A DNA stretch of 64,000 bases from JADKCL01 sp031424495 (GTDB lineage Bacteria > Bacteroidota > Bacteroidia > J057 > JADKCL01). Under the pieces are notes generated by a model. It worked only from the letters and a program-made list of their open reading frames with translations. It was not told where the DNA came from and made no database searches. Position numbers and translations under genes: made by a program. Shown here in pieces: positions 1 to 6,947 of this stretch; positions within the stretch are counted from its first letter, which is position 1; every line of letters starts with the position of its first letter. The stretch lies in assembly GCA_031424495.1 (NCBI GenBank), contig JANPHP010000270.1, forward strand, positions 1 through 64,000. The letters run 5' to 3'.

Positions 1-1
1 C

Positions 2-1051
2 CACGGCTATGCAGGCCGCGAGTTTACCCACGGTTTGCGCATGGACCGCACATCAGATGCAGGTGACCTGCACCCAAGGCAAACGAATAAGGAGCGCAAC
101 TACTCCATCACCTACTACAACGAACTGGCTGGCTATACCATCGGTCAAGTGTGGTGTGATCCCAACAAACCTGATCCCAGCAAAGCAAAATTTCCAGTCG
201 GATCGGTTTGGTTCAAGCTCGTCTTCACGACTGCTGACACGTCTGCCGCTCCCTATCTGCTGAATGCTTGGGAGTGGGAAGCTTATGTCGAGAAAGGTGC
301 AGAGCAGCCGATCACACCTAGAGCCCTTACGAAACTGCGTCTGCTCGAAGTCGACTTTGGCGTGCGCCAAGACAGCAAAGATGCCGTCAACGGCTGGTTA
401 TTTGGCGTGTATGTCTTTTCTGGCCAAAAGAAAGGCGCCACGATCAAGGACAAACTCGTGCCCATCGGCTTGCAATGGGGCAATGACCCTGGCCTCACGC
501 CTACCGCCGTGCGCGCTGGCGAGAAACCAATTGCTGAGTCTTGGATCAATACCAATGTTTGGAACGAAAACGTGCCCGGCTCCTCCTTGGTCCAAAGATT
601 GGGTTGGGGCTACCGCCTCCAAGGCCCTGTCGCCGACCATGCAGGCTCGATGATGTCGGTCTACATGACTTCAGGCTGGCCGCCCGCTCCGATGGTAGCT
701 CCAAGCACCATGCCAGTGGATTCCATGCTCAAGTGGCAACGCAACGTGCGCACCGGCACGCCTTTCCAGGCTGGTCAGGTCTCCCTTGATTACGGCTTGG
801 AACTGATGGAAGGTATGCGCAACCATGCCATCGCCAACGGTGACTCTGTGATGTCCAAGGCCTATATGGAAGAACTCGCCAACACACTTGGCTTCGTACC
901 AACCCTACAAGGTGAAAAGGTAGTCGCAGCTGCTGATGTCATTGAGTATGACAAAGGCATGACTGGACGCAATCTGTACGTCTTCTTTGGATTCCTATTG
1001 CTGGTCGCGGTACTCGTCGGCCTGCTCATCTGGAATTTCTTGCAGAAATAA
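2..1051 (+). CDS. Membrane-anchored hypothetical protein, 5' end outside window
   Basis: The reading frame is open from base 2, so the gene starts before the window; 349 codons are visible. An internal TTG at 35 could be mistaken for the start, but the residues before it (HGYAGREFTHGLR) read on smoothly. The body is soluble and rich in W, G and P. It ends in one strong hydrophobic helix (about the last 28 residues, LYVFFGFLLLVAVLVGLLIW) with a short NFLQK tail. That predicts a tail-anchored protein, or a large exported domain held by a C-terminal membrane anchor. I do not recognise the family. A strong hairpin terminator follows 16 bases after the stop. Confidence 0.8.
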   Translation, partial: HGYAGREFTHGLRMDRTSDAGDLHPRQTNKERNYSITYYNELAGYTIGQVWCDPNKPDPSKAKFPVGSVWFKLVFTTADTSAAPYLLNAWEWEAYVEKGAEQPITPRALTKLRLLEVDFGVRQDSKDAVNGWLFGVYVFSGQKKGATIKDKLVPIGLQWGNDPGLTPTAVRAGEKPIAESWINTNVWNENVPGSSLVQRLGWGYRLQGPVADHAGSMMSVYMTSGWPPAPMVAPSTMPVDSMLKWQRNVRTGTPFQAGQVSLDYGLELMEGMRNHAIANGDSVMSKAYMEELANTLGFVPTLQGEKVVAAADVIEYDKGMTGRNLYVFFGFLLLVAVLVGLLIWNFLQK

Positions 1052-1067
1052 GCGATTCTCAAGATCG

Positions 1068-1106
1068 AAAAGCAAAATGCGGCTCATTGGGCCGCATTTT
1101 GCTTTT
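1068..1106. terminator. Bidirectional intrinsic terminator
   Basis: A perfect 16-bp inverted repeat (arms 1068-1083 and 1091-1106, 7-base loop) starts with AAAA and ends with TTTT, so it gives a U-tract on either strand. It lies exactly between the convergent ends of the first gene (stop at 1051) and the minus-strand gene whose stop codon is 1106-1108, and probably serves both. Confidence 0.9.
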
Positions 1107-1555
1107 CAAGGCTTTCCAAATACGCGCCGGTAGATGGGCCTGCGGTAGCGAAACTGCAACCACAGCACAGGAAACAGTAGCCAATCCAACAGGAAGAAAA
1201 CTGTCTTGAAAGTCACATCGTCATTGATGATCGCATGTGTCGCACCATCGGCAAGCACACGGTGGTCATGTCGCCACTTGCGAATCGGGAATGGCATGAT
1301 TCGACCTTCGTCGACAAAATGACACTCGCGGCTGCCCAATTCATAATGCGAAAAATCATTTTCCCATTCCTGCTTGACCAAGCCAAAAATCGTCATCCGC
1401 AAGCGAATGAAGGAATCGGGCTCCTGAGGATCTTGGGCATGCAATAACTCTAGCTTGAAACCTGGCGGCGAGAGCTGCAGCAGCAGGTTGTGGTCAAAGC
1501 CATGGAACACCTCGCGGTGGCCACCCTTTACCCTGGTTTTGATTTGAAAGCGCAT
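1106..1555 (-). CDS. SRPBCC/START-like ligand-binding protein
   Basis: 149 aa, taking the ATG at 1555 (MRFQIKTRVKG) as start. An ATG-type start nine codons earlier is possible but adds an atypical MLSRKGCRY stretch; AAGGG lies ten bases before the chosen ATG. The pattern fits the small SRPBCC/polyketide-cyclase-like fold found in Bacteroidota: an N-terminal strand with HREVFHGF, then LLQLSPPGFKL, a basic turn and a C-terminal amphipathic helix (LLFPVLWLQFRYRRPIYRRVFG). Such proteins bind hydrophobic ligands; the ligand here cannot be told. It is a single-gene unit, divergent from the glycosyltransferase and convergent with the first gene. Confidence 0.75.
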   Translation of the reverse strand: MRFQIKTRVKGGHREVFHGFDHNLLLQLSPPGFKLELLHAQDPQEPDSFIRLRMTIFGLVKQEWENDFSHYELGSRECHFVDEGRIMPFPIRKWRHDHRVLADGATHAIINDDVTFKTVFFLLDWLLFPVLWLQFRYRRPIYRRVFGKP

Positions 1556-1969
1556 GTATCTACAACCCTTGCGAGACAGCAAATGTTGTGTCCAATGTGG
1601 AAAAAACTGGGGACAAGGCCGATTGCTGTGGCGGGCTTATGGAAACTTGTTAAAGTTGTTAAGCAATCTGGCAGGTCCGAAAAAAACGGCAACATTGGTA
1701 GCACCAAGGCCGTTCAAACGGTCGTGTGGAGTTGAAATACGCACAGATTAAGACACCTAGTACGCTAGGTTTTGAAGCCCACCCACCGCCCTTCGGTAGG
1801 TTCGCGATAAAGAAATTTTGATTAGAAGCCCGATCAGGAACCGCGCGATGCATAGTTTGCAAGCGCGGTTCTGATTTTATAGGCACCCATCTGCATAGAA
1901 CCCAAAGGGTAAATCGAGGAGAAGTTTTAACTTGGAATGAAATTTTGATCACTGTTCCTAAGCCTCGCA
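1556..1969. other. Long divergent intergenic region with structured sequence
   Basis: About 410 bases between the divergent SRPBCC and glycosyltransferase genes, without a convincing gene. It holds an inverted repeat ACCTAG/CTAGGT near 1754-1770 and a longer stem at 1833-1875: arms ATCAGGAACCGCGC and GCGCGGTTCTGAT, one bulge, 16-base loop, followed by TTTAT. The long stem lies about 95 bases upstream of the glycosyltransferase start, so it could be a leader terminator, an attenuator or part of a small RNA. No known RNA family was recognised. Confidence 0.4.
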
Positions 1970-3202
1970 ATGCGCATCGCAGTCCTCTCAGACCCCAATA
2001 ATTTTCATACGCAAAAATGGGCCCTTGCCCTACAAGCGGCTGGTGCTGAGGTGGTCGTGATGAGCTATGAGCGCTATGCTGGCACAGAACTGCAGGCTGT
2101 GCAATTATTGCCACCCATCGGCAGTCCAGGGAATTATAGCTATCTCGACTATTTGCGTGGCGGCAAAGTGTTGCAAAAAGCGCTACAGGAGCATCAAATC
2201 GATGTCTTGAATCCATTGAATATCACGCCATTTGGTGTTTGGGCCGAGCAATCGGGCTTTCACCCCACGGTGGCCTGTGCATTTGGTGCTGACATTTTGG
2301 AATACCCGCCTCGCGAAGCAATGCATCGCTTGGCAATCGGGCGATTGTGGGAATCAACGCGCATCCAACCGACCTGGTCTACCCGCCTCCAATCAGGCAT
2401 CAAGCGCCGCTATTACCGAAAAAAGGTAGCATCGGCCCTTGCATTTGCCGACTTGGTGACCGGAGACAATCAGTTTCTCGTGGATTGTATGCGCGAATGG
2501 TTTGGATTGCCGAATGCGAAGCTGGAGGTTTTGCGCTGGGGGGTGGAACCGGACTTGTTTGAGGCGACAGCAGACGCTCTGCAAGCGCTCCGCGATCAAT
2601 TTGGCATCAAGCCTGGGCAAAAGGTCGTCTTGAGTCCGCGGGGGGCCAAACCGATCTATCAGACCGACATCATCCTCGATGCTTTTGAGCAGGTGCTTGC
2701 ATCTGGGCGGACAGACACGGTTTTCATTCAGCTAGGGGCTGGCTATGCGGTAGCGCCGGCCATTGCCGCCAAATGCAATGCCCTGTCTGCCACCTATCCT
2801 CAGTTTCGATTTGTTGCAGAGAGCCTGCCCCGCACCCAGTTGCATGCGCTCTGGCAGTTGGTCGACCTATTTGTCTCAGCGCCAGTCTATGACGGCTACT
2901 CGGCTGCACTGGCTGAGGGGCGGTATGTGGGCGCAGTGCCCGTCGTCAATGACATTCCCGCGCACCGGGAGTTGATCCTACATGATGTAAATGGCTGGAT
3001 CACACAGCCATTTGACGGTCAGCAGCTTGCAAGAGATTTGGAGACTTTGCTGCAAGATTGCAAGTTGTATCGGGCGCGCTACGCCCCCCTCAACAGGGCT
3101 TGGATCATGGAGCATTCCCTCATGGCTGTGAATGCAGACCGCTTTTTGCAGCTCGTCGCATCACGACTGTTCAGTTCGTCAAAAAATGCCCGCAATTCTT
3201 AG
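1970..3202 (+). CDS. Glycosyltransferase family 4-like protein
   Basis: 410 aa. The N-terminus (MRIAVLSDPNNFHTQKWALAL) is the first strand of a GT-B fold. The C-terminal half has a GT1/GT4 nucleotide-sugar domain: a hinge strand (GQKVVLSPRG, about residue 220), a long acceptor/donor loop, and a donor-site region with a Y-S-A-A-L-A-E-G stretch (about residue 310) and PVVNDIPAHRELI, matching the E-x7-E zone of retaining GT4 enzymes. No membrane segments, so it should be cytosolic and act on a lipid- or nucleotide-linked acceptor for cell-surface polysaccharide. It stands alone, so the sugar and pathway are unknown. Confidence 0.85.
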   Translation: MRIAVLSDPNNFHTQKWALALQAAGAEVVVMSYERYAGTELQAVQLLPPIGSPGNYSYLDYLRGGKVLQKALQEHQIDVLNPLNITPFGVWAEQSGFHPTVACAFGADILEYPPREAMHRLAIGRLWESTRIQPTWSTRLQSGIKRRYYRKKVASALAFADLVTGDNQFLVDCMREWFGLPNAKLEVLRWGVEPDLFEATADALQALRDQFGIKPGQKVVLSPRGAKPIYQTDIILDAFEQVLASGRTDTVFIQLGAGYAVAPAIAAKCNALSATYPQFRFVAESLPRTQLHALWQLVDLFVSAPVYDGYSAALAEGRYVGAVPVVNDIPAHRELILHDVNGWITQPFDGQQLARDLETLLQDCKLYRARYAPLNRAWIMEHSLMAVNADRFLQLVASRLFSSSKNARNS

Positions 3203-3360
3203 AGATCGATGGTTAGAGGAAAGGAAATTCGATAAGTTGTTGAAAATGAATTTGCATATTTTCCATTCCTATTTATTAACTTGCCTGTGATCAATTACTG
3301 TCCGCCCTTGGGAACGACGGACTTTTTTGGATGATATAGGTACGCTAGAATTAATGTCTA

Positions 3361-3636
3361 ATGAAAAGATTTGGGCTACTTTTCTTGCTTTCAGCAAGTT
3401 ACGCTGGACTATTGGGGTTTGTTTTCTCTACCGACTATAGCCGCGAAAACACGTTCTTGCTTCCCGAAAATGGCAGTTTTGCACATGCAAAGCCATTTGA
3501 ATCGCCTGTCATGGCCGACAACAGCTTCGTGCACGACCGCATCGTCGCCCATGATTATTTGGCCACCAATCTCATCTCCGAGGAGAGAAAAGCGACCAAC
3601 GCTGGCCAATCTCCTGAGAGCGCCGACGGCGACTGA
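3361..3636 (+). CDS. Small exported hypothetical protein, possibly a truncated 5' remnant
   Basis: 91 aa starting with a good signal peptide (MKRFGLLFLLSASYAGLLGF) and a polar mature part rich in H, D and N. Codon use from about codon 25 on resembles that of the neighbours, supporting a real coding origin. The following 440 bases hold coding-like fragments in another frame (from about 3615, LTLGGGACTTNWLKEL, then a stop), so this may be the 5' end of a longer exported protein broken by frameshifts. Function unknown. Confidence 0.5.
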   Translation: MKRFGLLFLLSASYAGLLGFVFSTDYSRENTFLLPENGSFAHAKPFESPVMADNSFVHDRIVAHDYLATNLISEERKATNAGQSPESADGD

Positions 3637-4076
3637 CGCTGGGCGGCGGCGCCTGCACTACAAATTGGTTGAAGGAATTGACGTTTGTGATTGATCTGAT
3701 GCGATCAACGTTTCCAGCTTGTATACCACAATGATCCTGCGGTCCAACCGCATCCACCATCCTGATACTAGATGCCGACGACGATGCCATCGGCAGCGTT
3801 GACGACGGTCCTGCCTAAGCGACACGTAACCTTTCGAATTCCCAATCGCATTACTGGCGATTGGTTGGCGATGCGCTGTTGGAGGCGGAGTTGCGCATCG
3901 GCCAAACGCTGGAACGCAGCCGTCACGCGTTTGGGTGGTACACAGTGCGTCGTGCGGATCGGCGATCACTGGCTTGGATTCCGCGCCGGCGGCGGCTTGC
4001 GCGGTCGGCTGAAGCGGCTCGATCAGAAAAATGCCTTCTGGCATTTAGGTATCACAATCGGCAAGGCCACGCTGGC
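3637..4076. other. Probable gene debris, no intact gene
   Basis: About 440 bases with no intact gene. Short coding-like stretches occur on the plus strand in more than one frame: about 3615-3731 (TLGGGACTTNWLKELTFVID, then a stop) and 3735-3816 (ILILDADDDAIGSVDDGPA, then a stop). This looks like a decayed gene rather than designed spacer. The minus-strand frames are rich in R and P and look like shadows. The Mla operon terminator lies at the right edge (4029-4046). Confidence 0.4.
4026..4046 (-). terminator. Intrinsic terminator of the Mla-type operon
   Basis: On the minus strand AAATGCC-AGAA-GGCATTT forms a 7-bp stem (4029-4046) running into TTTTTCTG. It lies about 30 bases past the stop of the MCE gene, as expected for a rho-independent terminator. 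Confidence 0.75.
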
Positions 4077-5039
4077 CTATTGCAATTTCCCCTTTGCTTT
4101 CTTTTTGAAGTATCCTTTGAGCAAGAAATTGTGCTGAGCCGCGAGCAAGTCCTCATCTAGTTTTAATGAGCTGCTTTCCAAATTTTTCAGTGTTTCTTTC
4201 AGGCGCTTCCCAGATTCTTCATCCTGTAACAAGACGCCAATTGTAGAGTTTGGATTGCTGGTCGTTTCTTTCAGATTTTCAATGAATACAAAGGCAGTAT
4301 CAGCCATTTGTTGGAGTTGCAAAACCGATGATTTGAGCGAATTGAATACAACGGTATCGGTCGTCAGTTCATTGGCGAGCGTCCCTTTCTTATTCAATCC
4401 ATCGCTAAATGTATTCAGTGAGCCGATCAGCTTGTCGGCCTTGCCTGCTGCACTTTTCAGGGAAAGCGTCGCTGCGTCTAGGTGAAGGTATATTTCTTCA
4501 TCGTTCAGCAACTTGCCCACCGTGCCTTCTCCAGCGGCAAGATTTTTGCTGATCACCTTAAAATCATTGGTAATTGCCAGTATATTATTGTTGTTATCCT
4601 GCAAAGTGTTGATCATATCTTCGGTGGTAAATGTTTTTTCCACGCTGAGCGTATCCCCTTCTGCGATTTCTGGCGTGCGTGCACTTCCCCCGTAGATGAT
4701 CAAGATTTTGTTTCCGATTAGTCCATCGGTGCTTATTTTCACCAATGCATCTTTACGGATGTACTGCTGGGCATTGGCTTCGATTTTCATTTCCACCAGC
4801 ACTTTCTTTTGCGAATAAAATTCAACCTTGCCGACCACGCCAATTTTTACACCTGAGAACCAGATGTTATTGCCCTTTTGCAGGCCGCTCACTTCGTCAA
4901 AAAGCACGACGACGTTGATCTTTTGCTTAAATGTTTCGTGCAGGTTGCCGATGGTGAGTATGCCCACAATGAGAAAACCCAATCCCAGAAAGACAAAAAT
5001 GCCGACTACTACTGTGCGCTTATTGGATGAATCATTCAT
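4077..5039 (-). CDS. MCE-family (MlaD-like) lipid transport protein
   Basis: 320 aa. One N-terminal transmembrane helix (residues 9-30, VVVGIFVFLGLGFLIVGIL) is followed by an MCE/MlaD domain at about 37-115 (INVVVLFDEVSGLQKGNNIW, then FSGVKIG and an ISTDGLIGNK turn) and a long helical tail with heptad-like L/I spacing. It is predicted to be the periplasmic substrate-binding ring subunit that passes phospholipids between the envelope membranes with the adjacent ATPase and permease. It is the last gene of a three-gene minus-strand operon, 3 bases after the ATPase stop. Confidence 0.92.
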   Translation of the reverse strand: MNDSSNKRTVVVGIFVFLGLGFLIVGILTIGNLHETFKQKINVVVLFDEVSGLQKGNNIWFSGVKIGVVGKVEFYSQKKVLVEMKIEANAQQYIRKDALVKISTDGLIGNKILIIYGGSARTPEIAEGDTLSVEKTFTTEDMINTLQDNNNNILAITNDFKVISKNLAAGEGTVGKLLNDEEIYLHLDAATLSLKSAAGKADKLIGSLNTFSDGLNKKGTLANELTTDTVVFNSLKSSVLQLQQMADTAFVFIENLKETTSNPNSTIGVLLQDEESGKRLKETLKNLESSSLKLDEDLLAAQHNFLLKGYFKKKAKGKLQ

Positions 5040-5042
5040 GCC

Positions 5043-5822
5043 CTATTGGATAAAATTGTAATTGTAAAAACTTTTGATCTGTTCATCTTGTGTGTTAAAT
5101 ACATCTTCAAATTTTCCGATGCCAGCAAACTTACCCCCCAATAACATTGCAACTCTGTCGCCTGTTTCTTTGGCACAGGTAAGGTCGTGCGTAATGATGA
5201 TGGAACTGGTGTTGTAGCGCTGCTGCACCTCTCTGATTAGGTTGTTGATTTCGCTGCATGTAATCGGATCCAATCCTGCTGTCGGCTCATCGTACAGCAT
5301 GATTTCAGGCTTGAGTATCAAAGTGCGTGCGATGCCGATGCGTTTTCGTTGTCCGCCGGATAGGTCGGCAGGCATTTCGTTCATTTTATCTTTTAGGCCT
5401 ACAGCCTCCAGAACTTCCTCTACGGCCATGGCAAGGTCCTTCTTGCTCAAGTTCTTTCGGTTCATTTTCAAGGGAAATTCAAGGTTTTGGCGGATATCCA
5501 TGCTGTCGTACAGCGCACTGTTTTGAAACGAAAACCCTATCCGCAGGCGCAATGCGTTCAAATCCTTTTCCTTTAACTGATCGACCCGTTGATCCAATAC
5601 CACGACCTCACCACTATCGGGCTTCAATAAGCCAACAAGTATTTTTATCAAAACAGATTTTCCAGTTCCTGATTTACCTAAGACGGCTACATTTTCACCT
5701 TTATAGACCGTGAGGTTTACACCTTTTAATACTTCCAATTCCCCAAAGGATTTGTACAAATCTTTGATGGCAATGACTGAGACTTCATGGTCGATGGCAT
5801 GTGGAGTGGCTTGCGTTTCCAT
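5043..5822 (-). CDS. ABC transporter ATP-binding protein, MlaF/Mkl type
   Basis: 259 aa. Contains Walker A GKSGTGKSVLIK (about 49-60), Q-loop FSFQNSALYDSMDIRQNL, signature LSGGQRKRIGIAR, Walker B IMLYDEPTAGLD and switch histidine IITHD. The NSALYDSM variant after the Q-loop and the pairing with MCE and MlaE-type genes mark it as the motor subunit of a phospholipid/Mce transporter. It sits on the cytoplasmic face, between the permease gene (3-base gap) and the MCE gene (3-base gap). Confidence 0.95.
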   Translation of the reverse strand: METQATPHAIDHEVSVIAIKDLYKSFGELEVLKGVNLTVYKGENVAVLGKSGTGKSVLIKILVGLLKPDSGEVVVLDQRVDQLKEKDLNALRLRIGFSFQNSALYDSMDIRQNLEFPLKMNRKNLSKKDLAMAVEEVLEAVGLKDKMNEMPADLSGGQRKRIGIARTLILKPEIMLYDEPTAGLDPITCSEINNLIREVQQRYNTSSIIITHDLTCAKETGDRVAMLLGGKFAGIGKFEDVFNTQDEQIKSFYNYNFIQ

Positions 5823-5825
5823 ATT

Positions 5826-6629
5826 TTAATAATACCGTATCCAGTTAGAAATCTGAACGATCACCACTTCCTCAATAAAAATAAGAAACATGGCCATCAC
5901 AACGGCCTGATTTGCTGCTTTGCCAACACCCCTCGTTCCCTGCGTGGCGTAAAATCCTTTGTAACAACCAACGATACCGATTGTAAAACCAAAAACAACT
6001 GATTTCAGAATGGAAGTAAATAGATCCAGAAATTGAATGCTGGAAAATGAGCTTTTGAAGAAGGCGAAAAAACTGGTCGCTTCCTCCGAATGAACATTGA
6101 CATACGAACCGAGTAAACCAACTGTGATGCAGTAAAATGAAAGTACCGGAATCGTAATCAGTGTGGCAGTGACCCGCGTGACCACCAAGTATTTGAAAGG
6201 ATTGATAGCCGAAACCTCCATTGCGTCAATCTGCTCGGTCACTTTCATCGAGCCCAGTTCTGCGCCGATGCTTGAACCAGCCTTGCCCGCGCAAATCAAA
6301 GCCGTAACGAGTGATCCCAAGGCCTTTACAATTGCGACGCCCATCATCGAAGGCAACCATGAAGTTGCGCCAAAATCCTCCAGTGAAGGTCGCGATTGCT
6401 TGGTAAAAACTACGCCGATGATGAACCCAGTAAGCGTAATCAGTGTCAATGACTTGAGCCCGATTTCAAAACACTGATTGATGATTTCCTTGAAATGAAA
6501 AGGAGGCTGAAATGCTTGTTTGAAAAACTGAATTACAAACCGGAATGCCTTTGCAAACCCCGAAAAAAAATCGTCAAGTCCTTTGGATACTACATATTTT
6601 CCTGAGCGAGACTTAACTCCTGAATTCAT
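5826..6629 (-). CDS. MlaE-family ABC transporter permease
   Basis: 267 aa with about five membrane segments, in the order expected for MlaE permeases: amphipathic N-terminus, LTLITLTGFIIGVVFTKQSR, the KALGSLVTALICAGKAGSSI block followed by GAELGSMKVTEQIDAMEV, then RVTATLITIPVLSFYCI, and a C-terminal helix. The GAELGSMKVTEQIDA stretch is the family's most conserved loop and contacts the ATPase. First gene of the operon; its promoter must lie in 6630-6947. Confidence 0.93.
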   Translation of the reverse strand: MNSGVKSRSGKYVVSKGLDDFFSGFAKAFRFVIQFFKQAFQPPFHFKEIINQCFEIGLKSLTLITLTGFIIGVVFTKQSRPSLEDFGATSWLPSMMGVAIVKALGSLVTALICAGKAGSSIGAELGSMKVTEQIDAMEVSAINPFKYLVVTRVTATLITIPVLSFYCITVGLLGSYVNVHSEEATSFFAFFKSSFSSIQFLDLFTSILKSVVFGFTIGIVGCYKGFYATQGTRGVGKAANQAVVMAMFLIFIEEVVIVQISNWIRYY

Positions 6630-6947
6630 CTTATTGCTGAGAAATTATCAAAACCTATTACTCACAAAGGTGGAAACACCCACCAAGGGAAGACTTACAC
6701 AGCTCGGCGTAATGTTTACATCTTTCACGTGTTGGCAATTCGTGACCTGCGACGTCGATGTCACCTACCCGCGCACGCGTCGTGCCAACGGCGAGCAGCC
6801 ACTGATTTCCAAGATCACCAAGTTGTTGATCTGAGGATTCACTGTAAGGCACATTCCTTAAGGTTTGCTGTGGTCATGTAATTGCAAATGCCGCTGATCC
6901 ATCAGAAACGGATCAGCGGCATTTGCCTCAAGGGCGCTGCTCAGGCC
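6630..6947. other. Mla promoter region with a plus-strand gene remnant
   Basis: About 318 bases upstream of mlaE with no intact gene. Plus-strand bases about 6736-6834 read as the end of a protein (VTCDVDVTYPRTRRANGEQP, then LISKITKLLI and TGA) with almost all codons ending in G or C, unlike the adjoining AT-richer cassette. This suggests the 3' stump of a lost gene. A perfect hairpin follows at 6884-6926. Confidence 0.45.
6884..6926. terminator. Strong hairpin downstream of the TonB-dependent receptor
   Basis: Perfect 17-bp inverted repeat (arms 6884-6900 and 6910-6926, 9-base loop), 21 bases past the receptor stop codon on the minus strand. The U-tract is poor (AATTACATG), so it may act as a 3' end stabiliser or a bidirectional terminator. 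It would also have served the gene remnant ending at 6834. Confidence 0.75.

Noticed and set aside
1660..1740. GGCAGGTCCGAAAA...ACGGCAACA string resembling part of an SRP or other structural RNA
   Set aside because: The surrounding bases do not fold into the expected helix, and no other family signature is present.
3658..4044. 128-codon minus-strand frame next to the MCE gene
   Set aside because: Composition dominated by R, P and T with no domain; the plus strand of the same region shows remnants in several frames, so decay is the better explanation.
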